Origin: Bacteroidales bacterium
GTDB taxonomy: Bacteria; Bacteroidota; Bacteroidia; Bacteroidales; JAADJA01
Direction of reading: 5' to 3'
DNA length: 64,000 nt
NCBI GenBank assembly: GCA_021740645.1
Contig: JAIOZL010000013.1
Span: 1-64,000 of the forward strand
In this document: positions 8,396 to 17,164 of the stretch, in pieces
Numbering within the stretch: position 1 is the stretch's first letter
How the letters are laid out: each line of letters opens with the position of its first letter
Notes under the pieces: generated by a model
The model's input: only the letters and a program-made list of their open reading frames with translations
Database searches by the model: none
What the model was told of the DNA's origin: nothing
Translations under genes and position numbers: made by a program

Positions 8396-8402
8396 GTCAC
8401 AC
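8270..8402 (+). repeat. attC-like recombination site C (right end of cassette 2)
   Basis: The left arm at 8280-8303 (GCAAGTATATCACATAGCC then GCGTT) pairs with the right arm at 8369-8390 (AACGGCTACGTGCCATACTTGC), with a two-base bulge and three mismatches. The inverse core is GCCCATAAC (8270-8278), the exact complement of the start of cassette 2. The core side reads CGTCACACTG and departs from GTTRRRY, which suggests decay. Confidence 0.55.
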
Positions 8403-8452
8403 TGTGCAAAAATCAGTTAAAAACTTCTCATTTTAAAACACTCATAAAATAC

Positions 8453-8510
8453 TCGTTGTCCGTAGCCTCCTCGGCTCCGGTCCTTTACAAAAGGGCACTT
8501 CTTAGCATCA
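8453..8510 (+). repeat. Dispersed palindromic repeat, copy 3
   Basis: The sequence CGTTGTCCGTAGC followed by a C-rich loop, GGCTCCGG and CCTTTACAAAAG, then CTTCTTAGCATC, matches copy 1 closely. Two substitutions weaken the right half of the stem. It lies in the same orientation as copies 1 and 2, so copies 1 and 3 are direct repeats around the accessory region of about 7.8 kb. Confidence 0.65.
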
Positions 8511-8699
8511 TAAAACGAATCATTTTTTCGAAATACCCGTTTCCCCGCATCATATCCTCCTTTGTAACGAGCATGATTTTATAAAGCATCGTATAAAACT
8601 ACACAAATCTAACAGCCAACAGCTAACAGCCAATAGCTAAAAGCTAACAGCCACAATCCAGAAGCACAAATTTTTATCCCCGGTAATTCAAATTGATTT

Positions 8700-8707
8700 T
8701 ATCTTTG
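8700..8707 (+). promoter_or_regulatory. Putative -7 promoter element for tRNA-Thr
   Basis: TATCTTTG is a perfect TAnnTTTG element of the Bacteroidota primary sigma factor, 13 bases before the tRNA. The -33 region is only T-rich (about 8670-8675). Confidence 0.55.
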
Positions 8708-8720
8708 CAAAGGTATTATT

Positions 8721-8793
8721 GCCTCCTTAGCTCAGCTGGTAGAGCAGCTCACTCGTAATGAGCAGGTCGTGGGTTCGAGTCCCATGGGAGGCT
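8721..8793 (+). tRNA. tRNA-Thr (anticodon CGT)
   Basis: A complete 73-base cloverleaf. The acceptor stem GCCTCCT pairs with GGGAGGC (one T-G pair). The D arm contains AGCTCAGCTGGTAGAGC, the anticodon stem GCTCA/TGAGC carries the loop CTCGTAA with anticodon CGT (reads ACG, threonine), and the T arm contains GGTTCGAGTCC. The discriminator base is T and CCA is not encoded. Confidence 0.95.
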
Positions 8794-8813
8794 CAAAAAA
8801 TTCATGCACAAAA

Positions 8814-8844
8814 AAACCCTGACAAAGCAAGCCTGTCAGGGTTT
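8814..8844. terminator. Bidirectional terminator between tRNA-Thr and korB
   Basis: An 11-bp perfect stem AAACCCTGACA (8814-8824) / TGTCAGGGTTT (8834-8844) with a 9-base loop. On the minus strand it is followed by seven T residues, a classical intrinsic terminator for the korAB operon; it can also serve the tRNA. Confidence 0.85.
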
Positions 8845-8865
8845 ATTATATTTAGGAGTGGAATA

Positions 8866-9891
8866 TTAAATATCCCAGGTCTTTCCGCTGTTTAGCAGGT
8901 CATCCATCGTTTTAATGGGGTTGTTGGCCATTTCAAATTTCACCATTTGATCCATTTTCCCGTCATAGGTAAAATCATCTATTGCACGTATCACACCAAA
9001 GGCTATCGGATAAAGAGGTGGTTTCATCGTTGCCAGTAAAACATGTATCCCCGATTCTTTTTGTGTTTTATCATGAACCAGGATATCCTTTTCTGTAATT
9101 CCGTTTTCACCAATCTTAACCACTTCGAGGCGTGTACCTTTTAACATGATCCCTTTATCATTCTCCTTGCCAAAAATCATGGGTTCTCCATGGCGAAGGA
9201 ATATCTGCATGTCGTCGCGCGTTTCCCTGGAGGTATATTCTGCATGGATCTTGTCGTTAAAGATCACACAGTTCTGCATGATTTCAATTAACGACGTACC
9301 AGAATGCTGCGCTGCCTCCAGCATAACCTCTGCCATCATCTTCGGATTGGTATCTACTGCCCGCGAGAAAAAAGTTCCCTGCGAACCAATAGCCAGCTCA
9401 CCTACATTGAAAGGATGCTCAATGGTGCCCTGAGGGGATGACTTTGTTTTAAACCCCGTGGGGGTAGTAGGAGAGAACTGTCCCTTAGTAAGCCCGTAAA
9501 TCTTATTGTTGAAGAGCATTACGTTCACATTAATATTTCTCCTCAACAAATGGATAAAATGATTGCCACCAATAGCCAGGGAATCCCCGTCACCGGTAAT
9601 CATCCATACCATAAGTTCGGGATTGGCTATTTTAATTCCTGAGGCCAATGCCGCCGCCCTTCCATGAATCCCATGAAATCCGTAAGTTTTCACATAATAG
9701 GGAAAACGGGAAGAACACCCGATACCCGATACCACCACCACATTTTCTTTACGTACACCTGTCTGTGGCAATACTTTTTGAAAAGAGGATAAGATTGCAT
9801 GGTCGCCACATCCCGGGCACCACTTTACCATTTGATCGCTGGTAAAATCTTCTTTTGTCAGTTCAGGAACGATTAGTTTTTGATCTGTCAT
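8866..9891 (-). CDS. korB: 2-oxoglutarate:ferredoxin oxidoreductase, beta subunit
   Basis: The 341-residue protein is the thiamine-diphosphate-binding subunit of a 2-oxoacid:ferredoxin oxidoreductase, which decarboxylates 2-oxoglutarate to succinyl-CoA and reduces ferredoxin. It shows the N-terminal CPGC pair (Cys25, Cys28), the GDGD motif at 100-103 and the NNKIYGLT loop that binds the cofactor and metal. It overlaps the alpha-subunit gene by four bases (ATGA), so the two are co-translated. A strong terminator follows. Specificity for 2-oxoglutarate rather than pyruvate is inferred from the two-subunit architecture and from the TCA genes elsewhere in the window. Confidence 0.92.
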   Translation of the reverse strand: MTDQKLIVPELTKEDFTSDQMVKWCPGCGDHAILSSFQKVLPQTGVRKENVVVVSGIGCSSRFPYYVKTYGFHGIHGRAAALASGIKIANPELMVWMITGDGDSLAIGGNHFIHLLRRNINVNVMLFNNKIYGLTKGQFSPTTPTGFKTKSSPQGTIEHPFNVGELAIGSQGTFFSRAVDTNPKMMAEVMLEAAQHSGTSLIEIMQNCVIFNDKIHAEYTSRETRDDMQIFLRHGEPMIFGKENDKGIMLKGTRLEVVKIGENGITEKDILVHDKTQKESGIHVLLATMKPPLYPIAFGVIRAIDDFTYDGKMDQMVKFEMANNPIKTMDDLLNSGKTWDI

Positions 9892-11747
9892 GATTTTGCC
9901 TCCTCTAATTTACGTGTAAACAAAGTAACTAATTCTTTTACCATAAAGGGAAGGCCCTGGATTTTATTATATTGGTCAAATGAAAACTGTTGGAAATTCA
10001 TTCTCAGGTACAATACAAACTGGCCAAGATTTAATTCAGGAACAATTATTTTTTTGAACCTGCTGAAAATTTCAGCGGTATTTTTTGGCAGAGGATTAAT
10101 ATAATGAAAGTGAGCCAGGCTAACTTCTTTGCCTGCCTCTTGCATTTCCTGAACGGCTTCCATCATTACGCCGTAGGTTCCGCCCCAGCTAACGATAAGT
10201 AAGTCACCACTCTGGGGGCCGTATACTTCCTGATCTTTAATATAATTGGCTACTCTGGCCACTTTTTCGGCACGGTACTCCGACATGATCTGATGATTCT
10301 CAGGGTCGTGTGAAACATTGCCGTAAATATCTTCTTTTTCCAACCCCCCGATCCTGTGCCTTAAGCCTTCTGTTCCCGGGATGGCCCACTGCCTGTTCAG
10401 TTTTTCAGGATCCCTTTTATAGGGATAATAATCCGGGTCATTGGCTTTTGCAATGGGAGGATTAATTTCAGGGAGGTCAGCCATTTTCGGAATTTTAAAT
10501 ACTTCTGATCCATTGGCAAGATATCCTTCAGTGAGCAGAATGACCGGAGTCATATGTTCCATAGCCAGTTTGGAAGCTTCAAAGGCATAATAAAAACAAT
10601 TGGCTGAAGAAGATGCTGCAATAACAATACAGGGAGCTTCACCATTTCTTCCAAACAAGGCCTGCATCAGGTCAGACTGTTCCGATTTTGTTGGCATACC
10701 TGTTGATGGACCGGCTCTTTGTACATCTACTATCACGATAGGTAATTCTGTCATTACCGCTAAACCGATGGCTTCACTTTTAAGGGATAAGCCAGGACCT
10801 GATGTGCTGGTAACTGCAAAGGACCCTGCAAAGCTGGCTCCAATGGTAGAAACAATTCCTGCGATTTCATCTTCGGCCTGGAGTACCTTTGTCCCCAGGG
10901 ATTTGTGAATGGATAACTCTTGCAATATTTCGGATGCCGGAGTAATCGGATATGAACCAAGAAAGAGGGGCCTGCCTGATTTTTCCTGGGCTGCTAAAAA
11001 TCCCCATGCGGTGGCCACGTTTCCGGTAATGTTCCTGTACTTCCCCTTTGACAATGCTGCAGGCTCCACCTTATAGGTAATTGAGCTCAATGCTTCCACC
11101 GACTCGGCAAAAATATAACCTGCCCTGAGTATCCTTTTGTTCGACTCAACGATCAATGGGTTTTTACCAAATTTCTTTTCGAAGAAATCGTCTGCCGTAG
11201 CAAATTCCCGGTTAAAAATGAATAGCATCACCCCAAGAGCGAACATGTTCCTGCTTTTCAGGATCATCTTATTATCCAGTCCCATTTCTTCCACACTTTT
11301 TTTCGTGAGGGTGCTGATAGGGGCCTGAATAAGATTATAGTCCTTTAAGGAACCATCCTCCAACGGATTGGAAACATAGCCTGCTTTTATCAGCGCTTTT
11401 TCGTTGAAAGTATCCGTGTCAACGATAATGGTTCCACCGTCTTTCACCCATACCAGGTTTTTCATTAACGGAGCTGGATTCATGGCTACAAGCACATCAG
11501 CCTGGTCGCCGGACGTATGTATCTCTTTATGCCCGAAATGAATCTGAAATCCTGAAACTCCCGAAACAGTGCCTTGCGGGGCTCTAATTTCTGCGGGATA
11601 GTCGGGGAAAGTTGCAAAATCATTTCCTGCAAAGGCTGTGGTATCTGAAAACAGTGATCCGGTAAGCTGCATTCCATCTCCTGAATCTCCTGCAAACCTT
11701 ACAACCACGTGTTCAAGTTCAACCACCTTCTTTTCTTTGGTAGCCAT
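9888..11747 (-). CDS. korA: 2-oxoglutarate:ferredoxin oxidoreductase, alpha subunit (gamma-alpha fusion)
   Basis: The 619-residue protein fuses the gamma domain (about residues 10-195; RFAGDSGDGMQLTG, YPAEIRAPQGTVSG) to the alpha domain (about 230 to the end; SYPITPASEILQ, QAEDEIAG, STSGPGLSLKSEAIG). This arrangement is typical of KorA/OorA-like enzymes. Together with KorB it forms the ferredoxin-linked last step of the oxidative TCA branch, whose earlier enzymes lie at 39-44 kb. It is the first gene of a two-gene operon and its upstream region (11748-12172) is AT-rich and gene-free. Confidence 0.92.
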   Translation of the reverse strand: MATKEKKVVELEHVVVRFAGDSGDGMQLTGSLFSDTTAFAGNDFATFPDYPAEIRAPQGTVSGVSGFQIHFGHKEIHTSGDQADVLVAMNPAPLMKNLVWVKDGGTIIVDTDTFNEKALIKAGYVSNPLEDGSLKDYNLIQAPISTLTKKSVEEMGLDNKMILKSRNMFALGVMLFIFNREFATADDFFEKKFGKNPLIVESNKRILRAGYIFAESVEALSSITYKVEPAALSKGKYRNITGNVATAWGFLAAQEKSGRPLFLGSYPITPASEILQELSIHKSLGTKVLQAEDEIAGIVSTIGASFAGSFAVTSTSGPGLSLKSEAIGLAVMTELPIVIVDVQRAGPSTGMPTKSEQSDLMQALFGRNGEAPCIVIAASSSANCFYYAFEASKLAMEHMTPVILLTEGYLANGSEVFKIPKMADLPEINPPIAKANDPDYYPYKRDPEKLNRQWAIPGTEGLRHRIGGLEKEDIYGNVSHDPENHQIMSEYRAEKVARVANYIKDQEVYGPQSGDLLIVSWGGTYGVMMEAVQEMQEAGKEVSLAHFHYINPLPKNTAEIFSRFKKIIVPELNLGQFVLYLRMNFQQFSFDQYNKIQGLPFMVKELVTLFTRKLEEAKS

Positions 11748-12172
11748 ATTTAGCGATTTTAAATCGAGGCAAAGTTAAAGGTTTTATTTTGGAATTATCA
11801 AGCTCTTTTTACTATTTTTTAACATTGAAAATAGCAGCAAAATATTTATATAAAGCCCATGATCAGAGGACTTTGAAAACAGCTTGTGGGCTGTGACCAT
11901 TTTGTTATAAAACAGAAGATGTTAAATCAAGTTAAAATTGTGTTAAGTAAAAAACAGTAAATAAGAAATATTACAATTTACCGTTAAGTATTTATTGAGA
12001 TTCAATTTGTACCTGGGTTTCCAGATTTGAGAATAATTAGAAATTAAAAAAAATGTGTAAATGTCGCAAAATCAGGTTTTAGGAGTTTTGGTATGTAAAT
12101 CGCATCACCCAAATAAGCCAGTAATTTTCTTGATTATTGGAAAACCTGAAAGACATCCTAAACTAGTGAATC
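11748..12172. other. Intergenic region upstream of korA
   Basis: About 425 AT-rich bases between divergent genes. It should hold the korA promoter on the minus strand and that of the small gene at 12173. No clear TTTG/TAnnTTTG pair could be placed with confidence, and no repeat or RNA structure stands out. Confidence 0.4.
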
Positions 12173-12358
12173 ATGTTACGGTATTGTAAAACAGTTTTGC
12201 AAAAAGTGAGCTTCAGTAGGGAATTATTTCAAAGGGAACTTAATAAGTCTATACAGTGGCTTCGGAAAGAAGAAATCAATGCATTAAAAATTTGGTGTAT
12301 TATCAACTTTGGCGCCATATATATGGATGTGATCAATGAAGTTTTTAAACAGGTTTAA
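12173..12358 (+). CDS. Small conserved-looking hypothetical protein (61 residues)
   Basis: The small protein begins MLRYCKTVLQKVSFSRELF and is mostly alpha-helical, with a pattern of charged and hydrophobic residues that looks like a real protein. It resembles short cytosolic proteins of about 60 residues common in Bacteroidota, for which no function is known. Its 3' end overlaps the end of queD on the other strand by four bases. Confidence 0.6.
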   Translation: MLRYCKTVLQKVSFSRELFQRELNKSIQWLRKEEINALKIWCIINFGAIYMDVINEVFKQV

Positions 12359-12807
12359 CCCTCCTGGTCAGAAGCAAACCATTCGGCAAATGAAGTTGCG
12401 GTTTCTCTTAACCGAAGGCTAAATAACTCCATGTTAGTTGGTAGTTTTGACTTTATCCTGTGGGCAAAATCTTCCACCATATTTTCACTGGTCGGCTGGT
12501 AGTCCACAAATATCAACTTATCAAAAAGCTCACGGGTTGATTTAAATCCGCCCCCGGGAGTCGCTGCATTCAATACAAGGGCATGATCAAAAATATCTAC
12601 CACGTTTTCCTTCACAATTTTTTTTAGGTCACCAAAATCGATGACCATACCCAATTTTGGGTTGGTTTTACTTTCGATGGGTTTGCCTTTTACGGTTACT
12701 GACAATCCGTATGAATGGCCATGAACATATTTACAAGATCCGTCATATCCCAGAAGTGCATGGGCCATTTCAAACGTGAATTCCTTAGTTACTCTGATGT
12801 TTGCCAA
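12355..12807 (-). CDS. queD: 6-carboxy-5,6,7,8-tetrahydropterin synthase (QueD/PTPS family)
   Basis: The 150-residue enzyme of the PTPS family makes 6-carboxytetrahydropterin from dihydroneopterin triphosphate in queuosine (7-deazaguanine) synthesis. The catalytic cysteine and zinc histidines are visible in CKYVHGHSYG, with the first zinc His in FEMAHALLG, and the late motif PTSENMVED and a glutamate in LRETAT are as expected. Length is slightly above the usual 120-140. It is divergent from nfo, with a 74-base spacer. The other queuosine genes are not in the window. Confidence 0.88.
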   Translation of the reverse strand: MANIRVTKEFTFEMAHALLGYDGSCKYVHGHSYGLSVTVKGKPIESKTNPKLGMVIDFGDLKKIVKENVVDIFDHALVLNAATPGGGFKSTRELFDKLIFVDYQPTSENMVEDFAHRIKSKLPTNMELFSLRLRETATSFAEWFASDQEG

Positions 12808-12881
12808 AACAATATATTTTTAAAACATGCAAAGTTAGAACAATTTCATAATCTGATAGTTTTATTATTTTTGAAAGCATT

Positions 12882-13736
12882 ATGAAAGACAAAAAATATA
12901 TAGGTGCACATGTAAGCGCATCAGGAGGTGTGGAAAATGCACCGGTCAATGCCCATGAAATTGGAGCAAAGGCTTTTGCATTATTTACTAAAAACCAAAA
13001 GCAGTGGTTTTCCAAAGCCCTCACAGAAGAGAATATCAATGGCTTCAAAGAAAATTGCGAAAAGTATGGGTATACAGCTGAGCATATTATGCCGCATGAC
13101 TCTTACCTCATAAATTTAGGCAATCCGGTTCCTGAAAATTTGAAAAAGTCGAGGAGTGCTTTTTTAGATGAAATGAAAAGATGCGAACAACTGGGGATCA
13201 ATTTGTTGAATTTTCATCCCGGTGCACACTTGAAACAAATTACAGAAGATGAGTGCCTGGATAAAATTGCCGAATCAATTAATATGGCCCTGGATAAAAC
13301 AAAAGGCGTTGTTGCTGTGATAGAAAATACAGCAGGGCAGGGAAGTAATGTTGGATACAAATTCGAACATTTGGCTCATATTATTGATAAGGTGGAAGAC
13401 AAAAGCCGGATTGGTGTTTGTTTGGATACCTGTCATACCTATTCTGCCGGATACGATATTAAGACGGAAGATGGATATAAAAAAACCTTTCAGGATTTTG
13501 AAAAAATCGTAGGATTTAACTATCTGAAAGGTATTCACCTTAATGATACAAAAAAAGAATTTGCCAGCCGAGTCGACCGCCATGACAGTATTGGTAAAGG
13601 TTTGCTGGGGGAGGAAGTGTTTAAGCGTTTAATGAATGATTCCCGTTTCGACCATATGCCCATTATCCTTGAGACTCCGGATGATAGTTTGTGGGAAGAG
13701 GAAATAAAAAGCTTGTATGGAATGATAGGGGTATAG
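12882..13736 (+). CDS. nfo: Deoxyribonuclease IV (AP endonuclease, Nfo family)
   Basis: The 284-residue TIM-barrel enzyme cuts DNA at abasic sites with a three-zinc centre in base excision repair. It starts [12 protein letters not shown], the usual opening, and shows [43 protein letters not shown] and the ending ILETPD. These hold the zinc-binding His, Glu and Asp residues. A possible TATTTTTG element lies at 12866-12873, very close to the start. The stop codon lies within the start of a G/A-rich tandem repeat. Confidence 0.94.
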   Translation: MKDKKYIGAHVSASGGVENAPVNAHEIGAKAFALFTKNQKQWFSKALTEENINGFKENCEKYGYTAEHIMPHDSYLINLGNPVPENLKKSRSAFLDEMKRCEQLGINLLNFHPGAHLKQITEDECLDKIAESINMALDKTKGVVAVIENTAGQGSNVGYKFEHLAHIIDKVEDKSRIGVCLDTCHTYSAGYDIKTEDGYKKTFQDFEKIVGFNYLKGIHLNDTKKEFASRVDRHDSIGKGLLGEEVFKRLMNDSRFDHMPIILETPDDSLWEEEIKSLYGMIGV

Positions 13737-13975
13737 GGGACTAGGGTTTAAAGGTAAATAGGGAAAAGTAAATAGGGAATAAGGGAATAAGGTATAGGGG
13801 AATAAGGGAATAAGGAATAAGGGAATAAGGTATAGGGGAATAAGGGAATAAGGTATAAGGGAATAAGGTATAAGGGAATAAGGGAATAAGGTATAGGGGA
13901 ATAAGGGAATAAGGGAATAAGGCATAGGGGAATAAGGTATAAGGTAAAGAGGGTATAAGGTAAAAGGGTATTGAG
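13727..13975. repeat. Tandem GGGAATAAGG-type minisatellite
   Basis: About 240 bases built from repeated GGGAATAAGG units alternating with GTATAGG or GTATAAG spacers. It starts at the very end of nfo and runs to just before the next gene. The antisense frame at 13629-13925 (a protein of repeated PYSLI) is a by-product. A similar but shorter tract occurs at about 55745-55835. Confidence 0.85.
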
Positions 13976-13980
13976 AAGGT

Positions 13981-14922
13981 TTAGGGTTCTTTTTCGATTG
14001 AAGATAGGATGGTTTCCTTCACTATTTTTTTTGTTTCCGCCGGAGTTGGCGTAAGGTCAGCTGTTTGAAATGATCCCTTTTCGGTATCAATGCGCTTATA
14101 TATTTCAAGATAGAGTCCGAAAATGATTTTAAGGCTCAACAAATATCGTTGATCAAGTTGGGGTTCTAATTGCTGGATAACAATTTCGGTTTTCTGCTTG
14201 TATTCCCGGGCATAATCAAGATATGTAGTTACTACTTTCCTGAAATTGGGATGGATCTTTCCACTTTGCGCCATTATCTTTAAATCAGCAGGCTGAAGGT
14301 TGTTTTCCCGGAGAATATCCTCCGCAAAATAGTTAAGGTTATTTAACTGGTCGGTTTGAAAATCGCGGATAATATGCACGATATAGCTAAATATGGCACA
14401 TGGCCGGGCGAGTTCTTTAATATCTTTAACCGGGGTAACATACTCCGTATGAGTTTCAGATAAGCAGCATAGGTGAAGAAAAACAGATGCAGGAGCTACG
14501 GCCGCTCCTTCGGTATATTCAAGAAATGAAGTGAAGCTGGGGAAGCCATCATTGTGAATGTCATAAATCATCGACTTTGCAAAATTATGAAACAGGTCCA
14601 AAGGAATATGGTAAGCGTTAATTATTTTAATTATTTCTGAAAGAGAAGAATCATTGGATGCAATACCCTGCAAACAATCTACCCAATCATAAACCTTATT
14701 GGTAAACAGGGATTTTTCGCAATCGTCAATCGTTTTCATATCTGCTTTTCGATTATCTATCATGTCATCAATTTTTCGCATAAACTGGTAGCAAATTGAA
14801 GCTGCATGATACCTGTCGGGTTCCCAAAACCCAGCAGATATTAGTATGTTTGGATGTTTGTTCAATTTGTCGAATTGAATTTCTTCTAATATTTCCCGTA
14901 TTTTAAGTTTAGTTGCTTGCAT
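13981..14922 (-). CDS. Squalene/phytoene synthase family protein (CrtB-like)
   Basis: The 313-residue all-helical prenyl synthase. The first aspartate-rich motif reads DDMID at about residue 51 and the second DFQTD at about 192, both needed for magnesium and diphosphate binding. This family joins two C15 or C20 prenyl diphosphates head to head. It begins two bases after the stop of the CrtI-like gene, which makes carotenoid synthesis (phytoene from geranylgeranyl diphosphate) the best guess; a C30 route cannot be excluded. Confidence 0.82.
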   Translation of the reverse strand: MQATKLKIREILEEIQFDKLNKHPNILISAGFWEPDRYHAASICYQFMRKIDDMIDNRKADMKTIDDCEKSLFTNKVYDWVDCLQGIASNDSSLSEIIKIINAYHIPLDLFHNFAKSMIYDIHNDGFPSFTSFLEYTEGAAVAPASVFLHLCCLSETHTEYVTPVKDIKELARPCAIFSYIVHIIRDFQTDQLNNLNYFAEDILRENNLQPADLKIMAQSGKIHPNFRKVVTTYLDYAREYKQKTEIVIQQLEPQLDQRYLLSLKIIFGLYLEIYKRIDTEKGSFQTADLTPTPAETKKIVKETILSSIEKEP

Positions 14923-14924
14923 AC

Positions 14925-16409
14925 CTATAAATTACAATATTGAAACACTTTCTCTGAAGTCAGTTTAGCAGATAGAAGGACCATTGGTATTCCATTCCCC
15001 GGATGTGTGCTTCCTCCAACAAAAAACAGGTTTTTATATTTTCTGTGTTGATTGTGGGGTCGCATATAACCCATCTGCATAAGACTGTGGCTTAAACTAC
15101 CAAACACTGAACCAAAAGATATATTATATAGACTTTCCCATGTTTTAGGATTGTAACAGGTTTCAAATTTTATATGTTCTTCAAAGTCAGTAAGCCCTTC
15201 TGTTTTAAGTCTGGTTATTACTGCATCTCTAACGATTTTTTTTAATTTGTTCCAATCTTGTTTATCTTCTTCGATGTAACGCCCCACAGGCACTATTATT
15301 GAAATAGTATCCTGGTTTTCAGGAGCTGAGGATATATCTTTACGTGAAGGAGCATGTACATAAAAACTCACATCCTCAGGGATTTTCTTTTGGGTAAAAA
15401 TAGCATCTATATTTTGCTTGTAATCTTTCGATACAAAAACATTATGCTGCTCAAACTGGGGGTAAACTTTGTTCATCCCGAAATGAAAGATAAAAGCCGA
15501 ACAAGTATAATCAAGGTTTTCGATCTTTTTAGCAGTGGCCTTATCAGGTAACAAATGATCATAAACATAGGGTAAATCGGCATTGGCAATCACTACATCT
15601 GCATGTTCAATCTCCCCGTTTTCCGACTGAATCCCATTAACCTTTCTTCCATTTACAATAATTTTATCTACGGGCTTGTTGTACTCAAATTCTACATTGA
15701 ATTGTTTTGCAATCAGCACCAGGTTTTCTACAATTTTTGACATGCCTCCGCGCGGAAACCAAACACCATCCGTTAATTCAAGAAAGGGCAGCATGGCAAA
15801 TATTGCGGAAGCTTTGTAGGGATCCTGTCCAACATAAATATTTTGAAAGGTGAAAACGACCCGTAGAAAATCACTTTTAAAATATTTGGCTGTATGGCTG
15901 TAATGATTATTAAATGCCCTAAGCCGGAAGAGTAAAAACAGGTTTTTAAGATTAAAAAACTCTGTGAATTTGTTAAAATTTCTGTCAATGATATATTTCA
16001 TTGAAAGCTGGTATGTACGAAAGCTTTGATCCATGTATTTTAAAAATTTTTCAAAACTTCCTTTTTCCACTGTTTCTAATTGATGCTGCATCATAGTTAG
16101 ATCCGAAGAAAACAAAATCTGCTTCTGCCCGTGAAATTTTACACTATATATGGGATCCATGCGGATAAGATCCAACTCTTTGTAAAGGTCCCTGCCAAAA
16201 GATTCCCAGGTTTTTTCATAAATGCCAGTCATCATAAGCAAAGTGGCTCCAATATCAAAACGATGGCCATCTTTTATAAAACTGCTGCAACGTCCTCCCG
16301 GATGGGAGTTCTTTTCCACAATTTTTACATTTAAGCCCTTACGGCCTAAATGTATAGCCGTCGTAATTCCTCCGATACCAGCGCCAATTACCAGTACTTT
16401 TTTGCTCAT
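14925..16409 (-). CDS. Phytoene desaturase family FAD-dependent oxidoreductase (CrtI-like)
   Basis: The 494-residue flavoprotein has an N-terminal dinucleotide-binding motif VIGAGIGGI (about 6-14), followed by the EKNSHPGGRCSSF segment. The C-terminal FVGGSTHPGNGIPMVLLSAK is typical of CrtI-type desaturases. The length matches the family (about 490-510). It is the first gene of a two-gene unit with the CrtB-like synthase. Together they could make a coloured carotenoid; cyclase and hydroxylase genes are not nearby. The first gene on the other strand (DUF2141) is divergent. Confidence 0.85.
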   Translation of the reverse strand: MSKKVLVIGAGIGGITTAIHLGRKGLNVKIVEKNSHPGGRCSSFIKDGHRFDIGATLLMMTGIYEKTWESFGRDLYKELDLIRMDPIYSVKFHGQKQILFSSDLTMMQHQLETVEKGSFEKFLKYMDQSFRTYQLSMKYIIDRNFNKFTEFFNLKNLFLLFRLRAFNNHYSHTAKYFKSDFLRVVFTFQNIYVGQDPYKASAIFAMLPFLELTDGVWFPRGGMSKIVENLVLIAKQFNVEFEYNKPVDKIIVNGRKVNGIQSENGEIEHADVVIANADLPYVYDHLLPDKATAKKIENLDYTCSAFIFHFGMNKVYPQFEQHNVFVSKDYKQNIDAIFTQKKIPEDVSFYVHAPSRKDISSAPENQDTISIIVPVGRYIEEDKQDWNKLKKIVRDAVITRLKTEGLTDFEEHIKFETCYNPKTWESLYNISFGSVFGSLSHSLMQMGYMRPHNQHRKYKNLFFVGGSTHPGNGIPMVLLSAKLTSEKVFQYCNL

Positions 16410-16611
16410 ATTAAATTCATAAGCTTGATTAGCTTTATGTTACAAAACTATATTATGATCAATTATAATTCGTTGTTTTTGTGTTAAATTTTGCAATATA
16501 TACCGGTTTTAAATAGCTATAATAAATTCTATGGATTTACTTCCAGTGACAGTATTATTTCCAGGGGGTTGCAAGAGATTATTTAATTTTGTTTTTCTTA
16601 AATCTCGTTTT

Positions 16612-17070
16612 ATGCAGATACAGATTAACATAAAAAGAACACTGCTGCCTGTTTATTTATTATTTTTCTTTTTGAATATAATTGCCCAAAATGATTCGTC
16701 AACAGTGATCGTAGTTAAAGTTATTGGATTAAGGAATGATAATGGCAGTGTTGGGATTACCCTGTTTAATTCGGCGGAGGGATTCCCAATGGATTTTAAT
16801 AAGGCTATACGAAAAAAATACATCGAAATAAAAAACAACACGGTTGAAACTACTTTCAAAGATGTACCTGAAGGGGCCTATGCAATAGCCGTTTACCACG
16901 ATGAAGATAATGACCGGAAAATGGATACCAATTTTCTGGGGATACCCAAAGAGGGGACAGGCAGTTCAAACAATCCAAAACCAAGGATGGGTCCTCCTGT
17001 CTATACTAATTGCCAATTCGAAACAAAAAATAGCACCAGCCTCATTATTATTATGAAGTACCTTTTATGA
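16612..17070 (+). CDS. Secreted DUF2141 protein
   Basis: The 152-residue protein opens with a signal peptide (MQIQINIKRTLLPVY ... IIAQ), which is why 16612 is preferred over an in-frame ATG at 16531. The rest is a DUF2141 domain: VTGLRNDNGSVGITLFN-like opening (here VKVIGLRNDNGSVG), then AIAVYHDEDND and GIPKEGTGSSNNPKPRMGPP. DUF2141 genes often lie near carotenoid genes, and this one is divergent from the crtI/crtB-like pair; the role is unknown. Confidence 0.82.
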   Translation: MQIQINIKRTLLPVYLLFFFLNIIAQNDSSTVIVVKVIGLRNDNGSVGITLFNSAEGFPMDFNKAIRKKYIEIKNNTVETTFKDVPEGAYAIAVYHDEDNDRKMDTNFLGIPKEGTGSSNNPKPRMGPPVYTNCQFETKNSTSLIIIMKYLL

Positions 17071-17164
17071 AAAATCCCGGGTAAATAAATTAATTAGGGC
17101 TTTATTTGTAAAAGATCACCTAAAGAAAATAGAGGTATAAGGCAAGAATTTCAACGCTGGGGAA

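Noticed and set aside
8378..8584. A 68-codon frame starting with GTG at 8378
   Set aside because: It runs through the right arm of attC-like site C and through repeat copy 3; the residue composition does not look like a protein and no promoter is visible.
8721..8793. tRNA-Thr as the attachment site of a genomic island on its left
   Set aside because: Islands at a tRNA normally lie on the 3' side and duplicate its 3' end. No second copy of the tRNA end was seen in the window.
13629..13925. A 98-codon minus-strand frame rich in PYSLI repeats
   Set aside because: It is produced by translating the minisatellite in antisense, and it overlaps the end of nfo.
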